Shown here one piece after another: positions 1 through 7,208 of a stretch of DNA of 20,064 nt. The notes under the pieces are model-generated. The model did not search any database, was not told the origin of the DNA, and saw nothing but the letters and a program-made list of their open reading frames with translations. Location of the stretch: contig SYBY01000357.1 in NCBI GenBank assembly GCA_005788585.1, positions 1 to 20,064 on the forward strand. The letters are read 5' to 3'. The first letter of the stretch is position 1. Every line of letters starts with the position of its first letter. The position numbers were made by a program, and so were the translations under genes. Source of the stretch: Actinomycetota bacterium (GTDB taxonomy: Bacteria; Actinomycetota; Thermoleophilia; Solirubrobacterales; Solirubrobacteraceae).

Positions 1-2312
1 CCCTCGTCCTGCGTCGCGAACGCCGCGCGCGCCGCGACCTCGCGCCACGGCGTGAACCCGCCGCCGTCGAGGCGGTGCTCGGCCATGCGGTGCCCGAGCC
101 GCTCGGCCTGCGCGAGGGCGCCGGCGGCGTCGCGGGTCCGCAGGCGGACGAGCGCCTGGGCGTACTCGACGGTGATGTCCACCCCCAGCGCGTCCCGGTC
201 GCGGTCGGCATCCGTCACCGCCGCCATGGCGTCGGCGGCCTCGTCGGTGCGCCCCTGCTCGAGCAGGATCTGCACGAGGAACTGAGTTGACGCAGCGGCG
301 CCGAACCGCCAGCTCGGGTACTCCGCCAGGGCGAGTGACTCCAGGGCGTCAGCCTCGGCGCCGGCCAGGTCGCCCTGGCGCAGGCGGACGGCCGAGCGCA
401 GGCACAGCGCCAGGCCCAGCACGGAGACGGATCCGGTGCGCCGGCCGCGGGTGACGGCCCGATCGGTCTCCCGCCGGGCCATGCTCAGCCGGTCGCACAG
501 CATGAGCGCCCACATGCCGTACCCCCACTGCGGCCCGGTGGACAGGTCCAGCAGCTCGCACAGGCTCGCCGCCGCGGGCACGATGACGGCCTCGACGTCC
601 GCCGCCGGGCGCCCCCGCAGCGCCAGCTCGATGGCGTGCATCGCGGCGAGCAGCGGCCACGTCGGGTCTTCGGGCGGCGGGGCGGCCGGATCGATCCGCT
701 GCGCCTCCTCGTCGCGGAAGGCCAGCGCGTCCGGCGACGCGGCGAACAGCGCCGCGGCGTGCAGCGCCGACCGCAACGCCGCCGACGGCGCGCCGGGCTG
801 GTCGGCGACGACCTCGAGGAGGACGGCGAACCCGTTCGACGTGTGGCCGGCCATCGACAGGGCGCCCGCGTACTCCAGCGAGACCGCGGTGCGTGCCGCG
901 AGGTCGGGCGCGAGCTCGATGGCCTCGGTGAAGCGCTCCAGTGCGTCCGGCTCGCCCGCCGAGGCCTCGGCTCGTGCGAGCAGCGCCACGAGCTCACCGC
1001 GTGCCGTCGGCGCCACGGGCTCCTGCAGCGCCCGGCGCAAGTAGCGCACGGCCGTCTCCGGAGCGCCGAGCCCGAACGCCTGCTCGGCCGCCTCGGCGAG
1101 CGCCTCCGTGGCCCAGGCCTCGCCCGCGGGCGGTGCGGCGGCGAGGTGCGCGGCGAGCTCCGCACTGCCGGCCCCCCGCGCTCGGAGCAGCGCGGCGGCG
1201 CGCAGATGGGCCTCCTGCCGCTCGACGGGCGGGAGGAGCCGGTAGACCGACGCGCGCACGAGGGGGTGGACGAAGCGCAGGCCGCGCGTGGTGTCGTCGA
1301 GGTAGCCGAGGCGCAGCAGCGCGTCGGTGCCCGGCGCCGCGTCGGCCGGGTCGACCTCGGCGAACATCACGGCTTCGCTGGGATCGACGTCGTCGCCCAG
1401 GACCGCCACGGCCTGTGCGATCGCCATCGCGGCGGGCGGCGCCGACTCCAGCGCGCGGCGCACGCGGTGCCCGATCGACCGGGCACCGAGCACGCGCAGC
1501 TCCTCGGGCCGCGCGACCGCGGGCTGGAGGCCGGCGCGCTGCGCTTCGGCGAGCCGCGCGCGCAGCAGCAGGGGGTTGCCGGCGGTCAGGTCGTGGCAGG
1601 CCGGGCCCAGCCGCGCTCCTGCGTCGCCCCAGGTCCGGCGGACGTACTCGACGGTCGCCGCCTCGGACAGCCGTTCGACGCGCAGCTGGCGGCACGTCGG
1701 GTCATCGATCATGTCCGCCAGCGCGGGGCGCCCGTCGATCTCCTGCGCCGGCCGGGTCGCCAGCAGTTGGACGACCGCCACGCCGTCGAGCCGGTGGCCC
1801 AGGAACCGCAGGAACCGCAGTGACAGGTCGTCCGCGCGGTGCGCGTCGTCGACGATCAGGAGGAGTGGGCCCAGCGCCTCGGCGAGGTTGACGCACAGCC
1901 AGTAGAGACCCTGCTGTCTGGCGAACGCGCCGTCGTCGGGGGCGGACGCGGGCGCGGCCGTGGGCGCGGGCGGATCCAGCCCGAAGACCGGGCGGGCCAG
2001 GCTCGCCGCCCCCGACCAGGCGGCCTCGGGGTCCGTCAGCGCCCGCAGCGCCGGTTCGAGCAGCTGGCGGACCACGCCGTACGGGTAGTCCTGCTCGAGC
2101 TCGTCGCCCCGCGCACGCAGGACCGTGAACGAGGATGGGGCCTGCTCCACCAGCCGGGCCACGAGGGCGGTCTTGCCGACCCCTGCCTCGCCCAGCACCA
2201 CGACGGTCGCCCCGGTCCCCGTCGCGGCGTCTGCGAGCACCGCCTCCATCGCCCGCTCCTGGTCCTCACGCTCCAGCAGTGAGGCGACACTCTGCGTTCC
2301 GGGGTCGCTCAT
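1..2312 (-). CDS. Large ATP-binding transcriptional regulator, LuxR/LAL type (partial)
   Basis: The reading frame is open from an ATG at 2312 to the left edge, giving at least 770 residues with no stop. Residues 41-48 read GEAGVGKT, a Walker A motif, and about 150-156 read LLLIVDDAH, a Walker B motif. After the ATPase core comes a long Ala/Leu/Arg-rich helical region typical of the TPR-like repeats in large ATP-binding LuxR (LAL/MalT-like) regulators, which use ATP and ligand binding to control a C-terminal LuxR helix-turn-helix. That DNA-binding domain is not in the window, so the class call rests on the N-terminal ATPase and the architecture. A TAGGGT box on the minus strand lies 11 bases upstream of the start. 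The gene is divergent from a sigma factor gene. It could instead be an AfsR/adenylate-cyclase-type ATPase without a LuxR tail. Confidence 0.8.
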   Translation of the reverse strand, partial: MSDPGTQSVASLLEREDQERAMEAVLADAATGTGATVVVLGEAGVGKTALVARLVEQAPSSFTVLRARGDELEQDYPYGVVRQLLEPALRALTDPEAAWSGAASLARPVFGLDPPAPTAAPASAPDDGAFARQQGLYWLCVNLAEALGPLLLIVDDAHRADDLSLRFLRFLGHRLDGVAVVQLLATRPAQEIDGRPALADMIDDPTCRQLRVERLSEAATVEYVRRTWGDAGARLGPACHDLTAGNPLLLRARLAEAQRAGLQPAVARPEELRVLGARSIGHRVRRALESAPPAAMAIAQAVAVLGDDVDPSEAVMFAEVDPADAAPGTDALLRLGYLDDTTRGLRFVHPLVRASVYRLLPPVERQEAHLRAAALLRARGAGSAELAAHLAAAPPAGEAWATEALAEAAEQAFGLGAPETAVRYLRRALQEPVAPTARGELVALLARAEASAGEPDALERFTEAIELAPDLAARTAVSLEYAGALSMAGHTSNGFAVLLEVVADQPGAPSAALRSALHAAALFAASPDALAFRDEEAQRIDPAAPPPEDPTWPLLAAMHAIELALRGRPAADVEAVIVPAAASLCELLDLSTGPQWGYGMWALMLCDRLSMARRETDRAVTRGRRTGSVSVLGLALCLRSAVRLRQGDLAGAEADALESLALAEYPSWRFGAAASTQFLVQILLEQGRTDEAADAMAAVTDADRDRDALGVDITVEYAQALVRLRTRDAAGALAQAERLGHRMAEHRLDGGGFTPWREVAARAAFATQDE

Positions 2313-2323
2313 CCGTGGCGCGC

Positions 2324-2329
2324 ACCCTA
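2324..2329 (-). promoter_or_regulatory. Putative -10 box of the LAL-type regulator
   Basis: TAGGGT on the minus strand lies 11 bases before the ATG at 2312, which would give a very short leader of about 4 bases. It sits inside ACCCTATGGGG (plus strand). No convincing -35 was seen. Confidence 0.4.
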
Positions 2330-2356
2330 TGGGGAAAACGCGGCGGGCTGAAGGGG

Positions 2357-2419
2357 CCCTGCCCCGACCCCAGGGTCAGGACCAGGGTGAAGAACCCGGG
2401 GCGCCCCCGTGGGCAGGGT
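2357..2419. repeat. Inverted and direct repeats upstream of the first sigma gene
   Basis: CCCTGCCC (2357-2364) and GGGCAGGG (2411-2418) form a perfect 8-bp inverted repeat separated by 46 bases. Within and beside it CAGGGT occurs three times in direct orientation (2371-2376, 2383-2388, 2414-2419). It lies in the 133-bp divergent gap between the LAL regulator and the sigma factor, so an operator role is possible. C/G runs also make chance repeats likely. Confidence 0.35.
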
Positions 2420-2445
2420 GTCCCAGGCGGAGCAGGATCGGTGCC

Positions 2446-3021
2446 ATGACCACCTCCACCGCCCCCACCCCCGCCGAGCTTCGCCTCCTGCGCGCCGCAG
2501 CCGCTGGTGATCCAGCCGCCACGAGCGCGCTCTACCGCCGGCACTGGCCCGCCCTGCTGCGGGTCTGCGAGCGCGTGACCGGCTGCTCGGACGACGCGGC
2601 CGATGCCGCTCAGGACGCGATGCTCGCCGTCTTCGCCAGGCTGCCCCGTCTGGAGCTCGAGACGCTCAACCTGGGCGGCTACCTGCGCATGGCCGGCCAC
2701 CGGGCCGCGCTGGAGCGCCTGCGCACCCGCCGCCGCTCGGTGCCGCTCGACGGCATCGCCGAGCCCGTCGACGCCGCTCCGGCCTGCGCCGAGCAGGTCG
2801 AGCGCCAGGAGCTCGCCCGGGCCGTCCGCACCGCCATGCGCGAGCTGCCCCGGCGCCAGCGCGAGGCGCTCTTCCAGTCGGCCTACGAGGGACGGCCGCT
2901 GCTCGAGATCGGCGACGGCCTCGGCCTGTCGCGCAACGCGACCGCGCAGCTCGTGCATCGCGCGCGCCGGGGGCTCGCCGTCCGTCTAGCCCACGACGCG
3001 CAGCCCGTCCTCCGGGCCTGA
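2446..3021 (+). CDS. Sigma-70 family RNA polymerase sigma factor (ECF-like), copy 1
   Basis: 191 residues. Residues about 20-85 form sigma region 2, with the core-binding and -10-reading stretch DDAADAAQDAML at 49-60. Residues about 130-182 form region 4, with LPRRQREAL and the recognition-helix stretch LVHRARRGLA. ECF-type factors redirect RNA polymerase to stress or surface regulons. The ATG at 2446 was chosen because the domain starts soon after it and an AGGA lies 8 bases upstream; the frame stays open further upstream but without sigma similarity. No anti-sigma or zinc-binding partner gene adjoins it. A close paralogue follows 102 bp downstream. The family call is secure, the regulon unknown. 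Confidence 0.9.
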   Translation: MTTSTAPTPAELRLLRAAAAGDPAATSALYRRHWPALLRVCERVTGCSDDAADAAQDAMLAVFARLPRLELETLNLGGYLRMAGHRAALERLRTRRRSVPLDGIAEPVDAAPACAEQVERQELARAVRTAMRELPRRQREALFQSAYEGRPLLEIGDGLGLSRNATAQLVHRARRGLAVRLAHDAQPVLRA

Positions 3022-3023
3022 AC

Positions 3024-3033
3024 GACCCTGGGG
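3024..3033. promoter_or_regulatory. GACCCTGGGG element upstream of the second sigma gene
   Basis: GACCCTGGGG immediately follows the stop of sigma copy 1. Its exact reverse complement CCCCAGGGTC occurs at 2368-2377, upstream of copy 1. A shared 10-mer before both paralogous sigma genes could be a common regulator site or simply duplicated flanking sequence. Confidence 0.3.
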
Positions 3034-3123
3034 ACAACCCCACAACGGGTCACGGGTGCGCCTCGCCCGACTTGCGGGCCGGCACGATGGGAGCGGGGTG
3101 CGCGGGAGGGCAGGCTTGCGGCC

Positions 3124-3690
3124 ATGCTCACCACCGCCCCCATCCGCACCTCCGCCGACGCCGACGACGCCACGCTCGTCCGCGCCCTGGTCGACGGCGA
3201 CCGTCATGCAGCTGATGCGCTCTACCGGAGGTACTGGCCTGATCTGCACCGCGCGTGCCTGCGCATCACGTGCTGCCCCGACGACGCCGCCGACGCCGCG
3301 CAGGACGCGATGCTCGCGACCTTCCGGCGGCTGCCGCAGCTCGACCCCGAGACCCTCAACGTGCCGGCCTACCTCAAGGTCGCCGGCCGCCGCGCCGCGC
3401 TGGACCGCCTCGAGCAGCGCGCCCGGACCCGCACCTACGACGACCACGAGCACGACCTCGCCGATCCGGCCGGCGACACCGACGCGCGCGCCGAGCGCTC
3501 CGACCAGACCGCGAAGGTCCACCGCGCGCTCGCCGCGCTGCCCGAGCGCCAGCGCGAGGGGCTCATCAGCGCCGCGTGGCACGGCGATGACGTCCCGACC
3601 ATCGCCGCGGCGATGGGGCTGAACTGCAACGCGACCTCCCAGCTGCTGCACCGCGCGCGCCGCGGTCTCGCGGCGCGTCTCACGGCATAG
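3124..3690 (+). CDS. Sigma-70 family RNA polymerase sigma factor (ECF-like), copy 2
   Basis: 188 residues, with the same layout as the preceding gene. Region 2 carries the identical core DDAADAAQDAML, followed by PETLNVPAYLKVAGRRAAL where copy 1 has LETLNLGGYLRMAGHRAAL. Region 4 ends LLHRARRGLAARL. Long shared blocks in the same order show that the two genes arose by tandem duplication. They differ most at the N-terminus and in the region 2-4 linker, which is Asp/Arg-rich here. The ATG at 3124 has GGAGGG 13 bases upstream and a CAGGCT at the leaderless -10 distance. The stop is 7 bp from the convergent secreted-protein gene. No anti-sigma gene is adjacent. Confidence 0.9.
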   Translation: MLTTAPIRTSADADDATLVRALVDGDRHAADALYRRYWPDLHRACLRITCCPDDAADAAQDAMLATFRRLPQLDPETLNVPAYLKVAGRRAALDRLEQRARTRTYDDHEHDLADPAGDTDARAERSDQTAKVHRALAALPERQREGLISAAWHGDDVPTIAAAMGLNCNATSQLLHRARRGLAARLTA

Positions 3691-3697
3691 CCGGCGG

Positions 3698-4363
3698 TCA
3701 GCCGATGCGGAAGATCTTCACCTCGCGCACGAAGCAGAGGAAGTCCGACTCCCGCGTGCACTTCTTGTAGGTCTTGCGGGTGTCCCACTGCAGTCGCCAG
3801 GTGCCCCGCTTCGCGCTGAACGGGAAGAGCTTGCGCTTGCTGGTCGAGATCTGACCGCAGGCGCCCTGGGCCTTGCCGAGGCGCTTGGACATCTTGCGCT
3901 TGCCGCCCGGCGCGATGTAGTGCAGGTAGATGGTGCTGGCCTTGCCGCCGAGCAGGTTGAAGCCGTCGGCCTTGAAGTTCACGCGCAGGGTGCGGGGGTT
4001 GCCCGAGGCCGGCGAGAAGTCGGCGTTGAAGGCCGAGACCTTGCCCGCGGTGCTCGCGGTGTTCGTCCCGTCGGTGGCCGACACGTCGATGTCCGTCTGG
4101 CGCTGGGTCTCGGAGACCTCCGGCGCGGAGTAGCTGCCCTGGAAGGAGCCGAGGGCGTCCGCCTGGGCGGTGCCGATCTGCTGGCCGTTCTGGTTGATCG
4201 TGACCGGCGCGTTCGGGGCGAAGCCGCTGCCGGAGACGCCCACCACGCCACCGGTGAGGTAGCACGAGCGGTTCAGCTGGATGGTGGCGGCGTCAGCGGC
4301 CGCGGGCGCGACGGCGACGAGGCCGAGGGCGGCGAGAAGGATGGTCCGGTTTCGGGCGCGCAT
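3698..4363 (-). CDS. Secreted Ig-like hypothetical protein with four cysteines
   Basis: 221 residues starting at ATG 4363, which gives a clean Sec signal peptide: MRARNR, a hydrophobic stretch 8-24, and a likely cleavage after ADA (about residue 25). The mature N-terminus has the stretch YLTGGVVGVSGSGFAPNAPV followed by a GTAQADALGSFQGSY turn, which resembles the Ig/TIG-like beta-sandwich modules common in secreted actinobacterial proteins. The mature part has exactly four cysteines (34, 169, 202, 210), enough for two disulfides. The C-terminal half is basic, with many Lys and Arg. No catalytic motif was recognised. The upstream TACCCT box and a GGAG both support this start; the frame runs open far upstream, but without a signal peptide. 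Confidence 0.8.
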   Translation of the reverse strand: MRARNRTILLAALGLVAVAPAAADAATIQLNRSCYLTGGVVGVSGSGFAPNAPVTINQNGQQIGTAQADALGSFQGSYSAPEVSETQRQTDIDVSATDGTNTASTAGKVSAFNADFSPASGNPRTLRVNFKADGFNLLGGKASTIYLHYIAPGGKRKMSKRLGKAQGACGQISTSKRKLFPFSAKRGTWRLQWDTRKTYKKCTRESDFLCFVREVKIFRIG

Positions 4364-4372
4364 GATCTCCGC

Positions 4373-4378
4373 AGGGTA
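4373..4378 (-). promoter_or_regulatory. Putative -10 box, secreted Ig-like protein
   Basis: TACCCT on the minus strand, 9 bases before the ATG at 4363. The same TACCCT-N9-ATG arrangement occurs before purE. The 9 bases also contain GGAG, so either a leaderless or a very short-leader transcript is possible. Confidence 0.45.
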
Positions 4379-4489
4379 GGACACGTCAGCGGGGGGCGTG
4401 GACGCACCCCTCCACCGGTCATCGGCCCGATCGGATAGAACCTGAGGCGTCCCAGTCCCCGACTGCCGACCCGCCCACCGAGGAGAGTC

Positions 4490-4771
4490 ATGCCGACGTA
4501 CATCATGCTCGCAACGCTCACATCTGACGGTGTCCAGACCGTGAAGAACAACCCGCAGCGCATCCGCGAGGTGAATCGCGAGGTCGAGCAGCTCGGCGCG
4601 TCCGTCAAGGCGCAGTGGGCGACGCTCGGCGAGTTCGACTTCATCAGCGTGGTCGAGGCGCCCGACGAGAAGACCATGGCGCGCGTGTCGCTGGAGCTCG
4701 GGTCGCGCGGCACGTCGAAGTACGAGACGCTCGCCGCGATCCCGATCGACGACTTCATCGCCACGCTCTAG
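4490..4771 (+). CDS. GYD domain-containing protein
   Basis: 93 residues, matching the GYD-domain family (Pfam PF08734), small alpha-beta proteins of the dimeric ferredoxin-like fold. Typical features are [19 protein letters not shown] at the N-terminus, then [15 protein letters not shown] and a final LAAIPIDDF. The function of this family is not established. It has a clear Shine-Dalgarno (GAGGAGAG, 5 to 6 bases before the ATG), unlike many genes here. The stop is 4 bases before the purD start, so it is very likely the first gene of the purine operon. PurS is also a small protein of similar size, but the sequence fits GYD better. Confidence 0.85.
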   Translation: MPTYIMLATLTSDGVQTVKNNPQRIREVNREVEQLGASVKAQWATLGEFDFISVVEAPDEKTMARVSLELGSRGTSKYETLAAIPIDDFIATL

Positions 4772-4775
4772 CGCG

Positions 4776-6044
4776 ATGCGCGTCCTCGTCATCGGCGCCG
4801 GCGGGCGCGAACACGCCATCGTCCGGGCCCTCGCGCGGTCGCCGCAGGCCCCGGAGCTGCTGTGCGCGCCCGGCAACGCCGGCATCGCGGAGGACGCGGA
4901 GCTGCTGGACATCGGGGTGGACGAGATCGATCGTCTCGTCGCGGCCGCGAAGGACCGGCAGGTCGATCTCGTGGTCGTCGGGCCGGAGGCGCCGCTCGTG
5001 GCCGGTCTGGTCGACGCGCTGGCCGACGCGGGCATCGTGGCGTTCGGCCCGAGCGCCGCCGCCGCGAGGCTCGAGGGCTCGAAGGCGTTCGCCAAGGAGG
5101 TCATGGCGGCCGCCGGCGTGCCCACCGCGGCGTATTCCGTCGTGGACACCGTCGAGGACGGGATGGCGGCGATCACGTCGTACCCCGTCGTCCTGAAGTA
5201 CGACGGGCTGGCCGCTGGCAAGGGCGTGGTGATCGCCGAGGACGAGGCGACCGCCCGCGCCACGCTGGAGGACTTCCTCGTCGCGCAGCGGTTCGGTCGC
5301 GACAAGGTCGTCGTCGAGGAGTGCCTGGTCGGCGAGGAGCTCTCGCTGCTGGCGCTGTGCGACGGCGAGCGCGCGGTGCCGCTCGCGCCCGCGCAGGACT
5401 ACAAGCGCGCGTTGGAAGGCGACCTGGGCCCGAACACCGGCGGCATGGGGTCGTACTCACCCGTGCCGGGCGTGGCGGACGAGGACCTCGCCGCAATCTC
5501 CGCGCAGGTGCACCAGCCGATCGTCGACCTGCTGCGCGAGCGCGGGATCCCGTTCCACGGGGTGCTCTACGCGGGGCTGATGATGACCGCCGACGGGCCG
5601 AAGGTCCTGGAGTACAACACGCGGTTCGGTGACCCCGAGACGCAGGCCGTGCTCCCGCGGCTGCGCAGCGATCTCGTCGACCTGCTGATGCGGAGCGTGC
5701 GGCCCGGCGGTCTGGAGGGCGCGGAGCTGGAGTTCTCGCCGGACTGGGCGGTCACGGTCGTGCTCGCCAGCCGCGGGTACCCGGCGACGTCGTCGTCGGG
5801 CGACGTCATCACCGGGTTCGACGCGGTGCCGGCCGGGGTCGAGGTGACCCACGCGGGCACGGCGCGCTCGGAGGCGGGCGACATCGTCACCGCGGGCGGG
5901 CGCGTGCTGAACGTGACGGCGCTGGGGGCGGATCCCGCCTCCGCGCGCGCGGCCGCGTACGCGGGGATCGACGCGATCCGCTTCGACGGCAGCCAGGTGC
6001 GGCGGGACATCGCACTGCGGGCCGAGTCGGCGCCCGCGGCCTGA
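4776..6044 (+). CDS. purD: Phosphoribosylamine--glycine ligase (GAR synthetase)
   Basis: 422 residues, the normal length. It joins 5-phosphoribosylamine to glycine with ATP to form GAR, the second step of de novo purine synthesis in the cytoplasm. The start [15 protein letters not shown] is the canonical PurD N-terminus. The ATP-grasp region has [18 protein letters not shown] (about residues 144-161), [10 protein letters not shown] (about 220) and [13 protein letters not shown] (about 278-290), which carries the metal-binding Glu and Asn. The start codon lies only 4 bases after the GYD gene stop with no independent Shine-Dalgarno, so translational coupling is likely. Downstream purE follows after 20 bp. 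Confidence 0.98.
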   Translation: MRVLVIGAGGREHAIVRALARSPQAPELLCAPGNAGIAEDAELLDIGVDEIDRLVAAAKDRQVDLVVVGPEAPLVAGLVDALADAGIVAFGPSAAAARLEGSKAFAKEVMAAAGVPTAAYSVVDTVEDGMAAITSYPVVLKYDGLAAGKGVVIAEDEATARATLEDFLVAQRFGRDKVVVEECLVGEELSLLALCDGERAVPLAPAQDYKRALEGDLGPNTGGMGSYSPVPGVADEDLAAISAQVHQPIVDLLRERGIPFHGVLYAGLMMTADGPKVLEYNTRFGDPETQAVLPRLRSDLVDLLMRSVRPGGLEGAELEFSPDWAVTVVLASRGYPATSSSGDVITGFDAVPAGVEVTHAGTARSEAGDIVTAGGRVLNVTALGADPASARAAAYAGIDAIRFDGSQVRRDIALRAESAPAA

Positions 6045-6049
6045 CGGGA

Positions 6050-6055
6050 TACCCT
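6050..6055 (+). promoter_or_regulatory. Putative -10 box, purE
   Basis: TACCCT, 9 bases before the purE ATG, inside the 20-bp purD-purE gap and with no Shine-Dalgarno between. It suggests that purE has its own near-leaderless promoter as well as readthrough from purD. Confidence 0.45.
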
Positions 6056-6064
6056 CCGCCCACC

Positions 6065-6550
6065 ATGACCGAGAACCCCGCGACCCAGACCAGCGATCCC
6101 GAGACCCTCACGGAGGAGATGGCGGAGATCGAGACGCTTCCCGAAGATGCCCCGCGGGTGGGGATCATCATGGGCTCGAAGAGCGACCTCGAGCTCATGG
6201 AGAAGGCCGGGGATGTGCTCAAGGCCGCCGGGGTCGGCTACGAGATCCGGGTCATGAGCGCCCACCGCGACCCCGAGACGGTCGCCGACTACTGCAAGAA
6301 CGCGCGGATGCGCGGGCTGAAGGTCATCATCGCGGGCGCGGGTCTATCGGCGGCACTGCCCGGCGTCGCCGCCGCGCACACGGACCTGCCGGTGATCGGC
6401 GTTCCGCTGTCGAGCTCGCTCACCGCCGCCGGTGGCCTGGACTCGATCCTCAGCGTCGTGCAGATGCCGCCCGGCGTCCCGGTCGCGGCCGTCGGTCTCG
6501 ACAACCCGAAGAACGCCGCCCACCTCGCCGTGCGGATCATGCGCGCGTAG
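6065..6550 (+). CDS. purE: AIR carboxylase / N5-CAIR mutase (PurE)
   Basis: 161 residues. PurE makes CAIR, from N5-CAIR in class I enzymes or from AIR plus CO2 in class II. VGIIMGSKSD (32-41) and MSAHRDPE (64-71), with the catalytic His67, are clear, as is the C-terminal VQMPPGVPVA. The loop that reads GAGGAAHLPG in well-studied class I enzymes reads GAGLSAALPG here, so the usual His is Ala97. An acidic extension of about 28 residues precedes the core; the internal Met19 is a possible alternative start, but the TACCCT box favours 6065. No purK is adjacent, although purE and purK are usually neighbours. The stop TAG overlaps the GTG start of the next gene by one base. Confidence 0.95.
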   Translation: MTENPATQTSDPETLTEEMAEIETLPEDAPRVGIIMGSKSDLELMEKAGDVLKAAGVGYEIRVMSAHRDPETVADYCKNARMRGLKVIIAGAGLSAALPGVAAAHTDLPVIGVPLSSSLTAAGGLDSILSVVQMPPGVPVAAVGLDNPKNAAHLAVRIMRA

Positions 6551-7116
6551 TGAGCGTCCCGCCGATCCGGACGCTCGCGTCGAAGGTCGTCTACGAGAAC
6601 CCGTGGATGCGGGTGCGCGAGGACGCGATCGAGCGGCCGGGGGGACGGCCGGGCGTCTACGCGGTCATCGAGAAGCCCCAGGCCGCATTGGTGATGCCGT
6701 TCGACGGTGAACGGCTGCACCTCGTCGGGCAGTACCGCTACACCGTCGCGCGCGACGCGTGGGAGTTCCCGCAGGGCGCACTGCACGAGGTCCCGGACGC
6801 GGCGGGTGAGACGGTCGCCCGCCAGGAGCTGCTGGAGGAGACGGGGTTCGTTCCGGGCCGGTTGCTGGCTCTCGGGCGGTTCACGTTCGCCGTCGGGATG
6901 AGCAACCAGTGGTGCGACGCGTTCCTGGCGCTCGACCTCGTGCCGGGTGAGGCGCAGCCCGAGCCCGAGGAGGAGGGGCTGCTGCACGCGCGTGCGGTGA
7001 CGGTCGACGAGTTCGAGCACATGGTGCGCGCGGGTGAGGTCTGGGACGCCGCGACGATCGCGGCGTGGGGGCTGGCGATGCTTGATCCGGTAGCGCGCGC
7101 GGCGCTGGGTCGTTAG
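6550..7116 (+). CDS. NUDIX hydrolase, ADP-ribose pyrophosphatase-like
   Basis: 188 residues from a GTG that overlaps the purE stop (TAGTG), so its translation is probably coupled to purE. NUDIX enzymes hydrolyse nucleoside diphosphates linked to another group. The Nudix box region is WEFPQGALHE through QELLEETGF (71-100), with metal-binding Glu93, Glu96 and Glu97. The Arg of the classical REUXEE core is Gln92, and spacing in the first half is non-classical; WEFPQG followed by a variant VARxELxEETG is, as I recall, seen in an actinobacterial ADP-ribose pyrophosphatase-like subfamily. Substrate cannot be read from sequence. The location in a purine operon suggests a nucleotide-sugar or damaged-nucleotide substrate, which is inference. 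Confidence 0.88.
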   Translation: MSVPPIRTLASKVVYENPWMRVREDAIERPGGRPGVYAVIEKPQAALVMPFDGERLHLVGQYRYTVARDAWEFPQGALHEVPDAAGETVARQELLEETGFVPGRLLALGRFTFAVGMSNQWCDAFLALDLVPGEAQPEPEEEGLLHARAVTVDEFEHMVRAGEVWDAATIAAWGLAMLDPVARAALGR

Positions 7117-7197
7117 TCCGCCGTCCGCCACAAGCGCGGGGACTTCGACTTCGGGCTCGATCTCATGCTCGCGGGGTTTCGCGCCCGACTGGCCTAG
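7117..7197 (+). pseudogene. Possible C-terminal remnant of a TetR-family regulator
   Basis: Directly after the NUDIX stop, and in the same frame, the translation continues to a second stop at 7195-7197. It ends GDFDFGLDLMLAGFRARLA, closely resembling the last helix of TetR-family regulators (F-x-F/Y-G-L-D-x-L/I-L-x-G). There is no start codon or DNA-binding domain, so it would be a decayed fragment. The evidence is one short motif, so coincidence remains possible. Its terminal TAG is also the first half of the purB -10 box TAGGGT. Confidence 0.35.
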
Positions 7198-7200
7198 GGT
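7195..7200 (+). promoter_or_regulatory. Putative -10 box, purB (leaderless)
   Basis: TAGGGT, 8 bases before the purB ATG, with no convincing Shine-Dalgarno in the gap. It places the transcript start at or next to the start codon. Confidence 0.5.
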
Positions 7201-7208
7201 GAGCGGCA

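Noticed and set aside
636..1823. Long open frame on the plus strand opposite the LAL-type regulator
   Set aside because: It is rich in Arg, Gly and Ala with no recognisable domain, and the minus strand carries Walker A and B motifs through the same bases. It is a shadow of GC-rich coding DNA.
4490..4771. PurS subunit of FGAM synthetase
   Set aside because: Size and position fit, but the sequence pattern ([15 protein letters not shown]) matches the GYD domain, and no purQ or purL follows.
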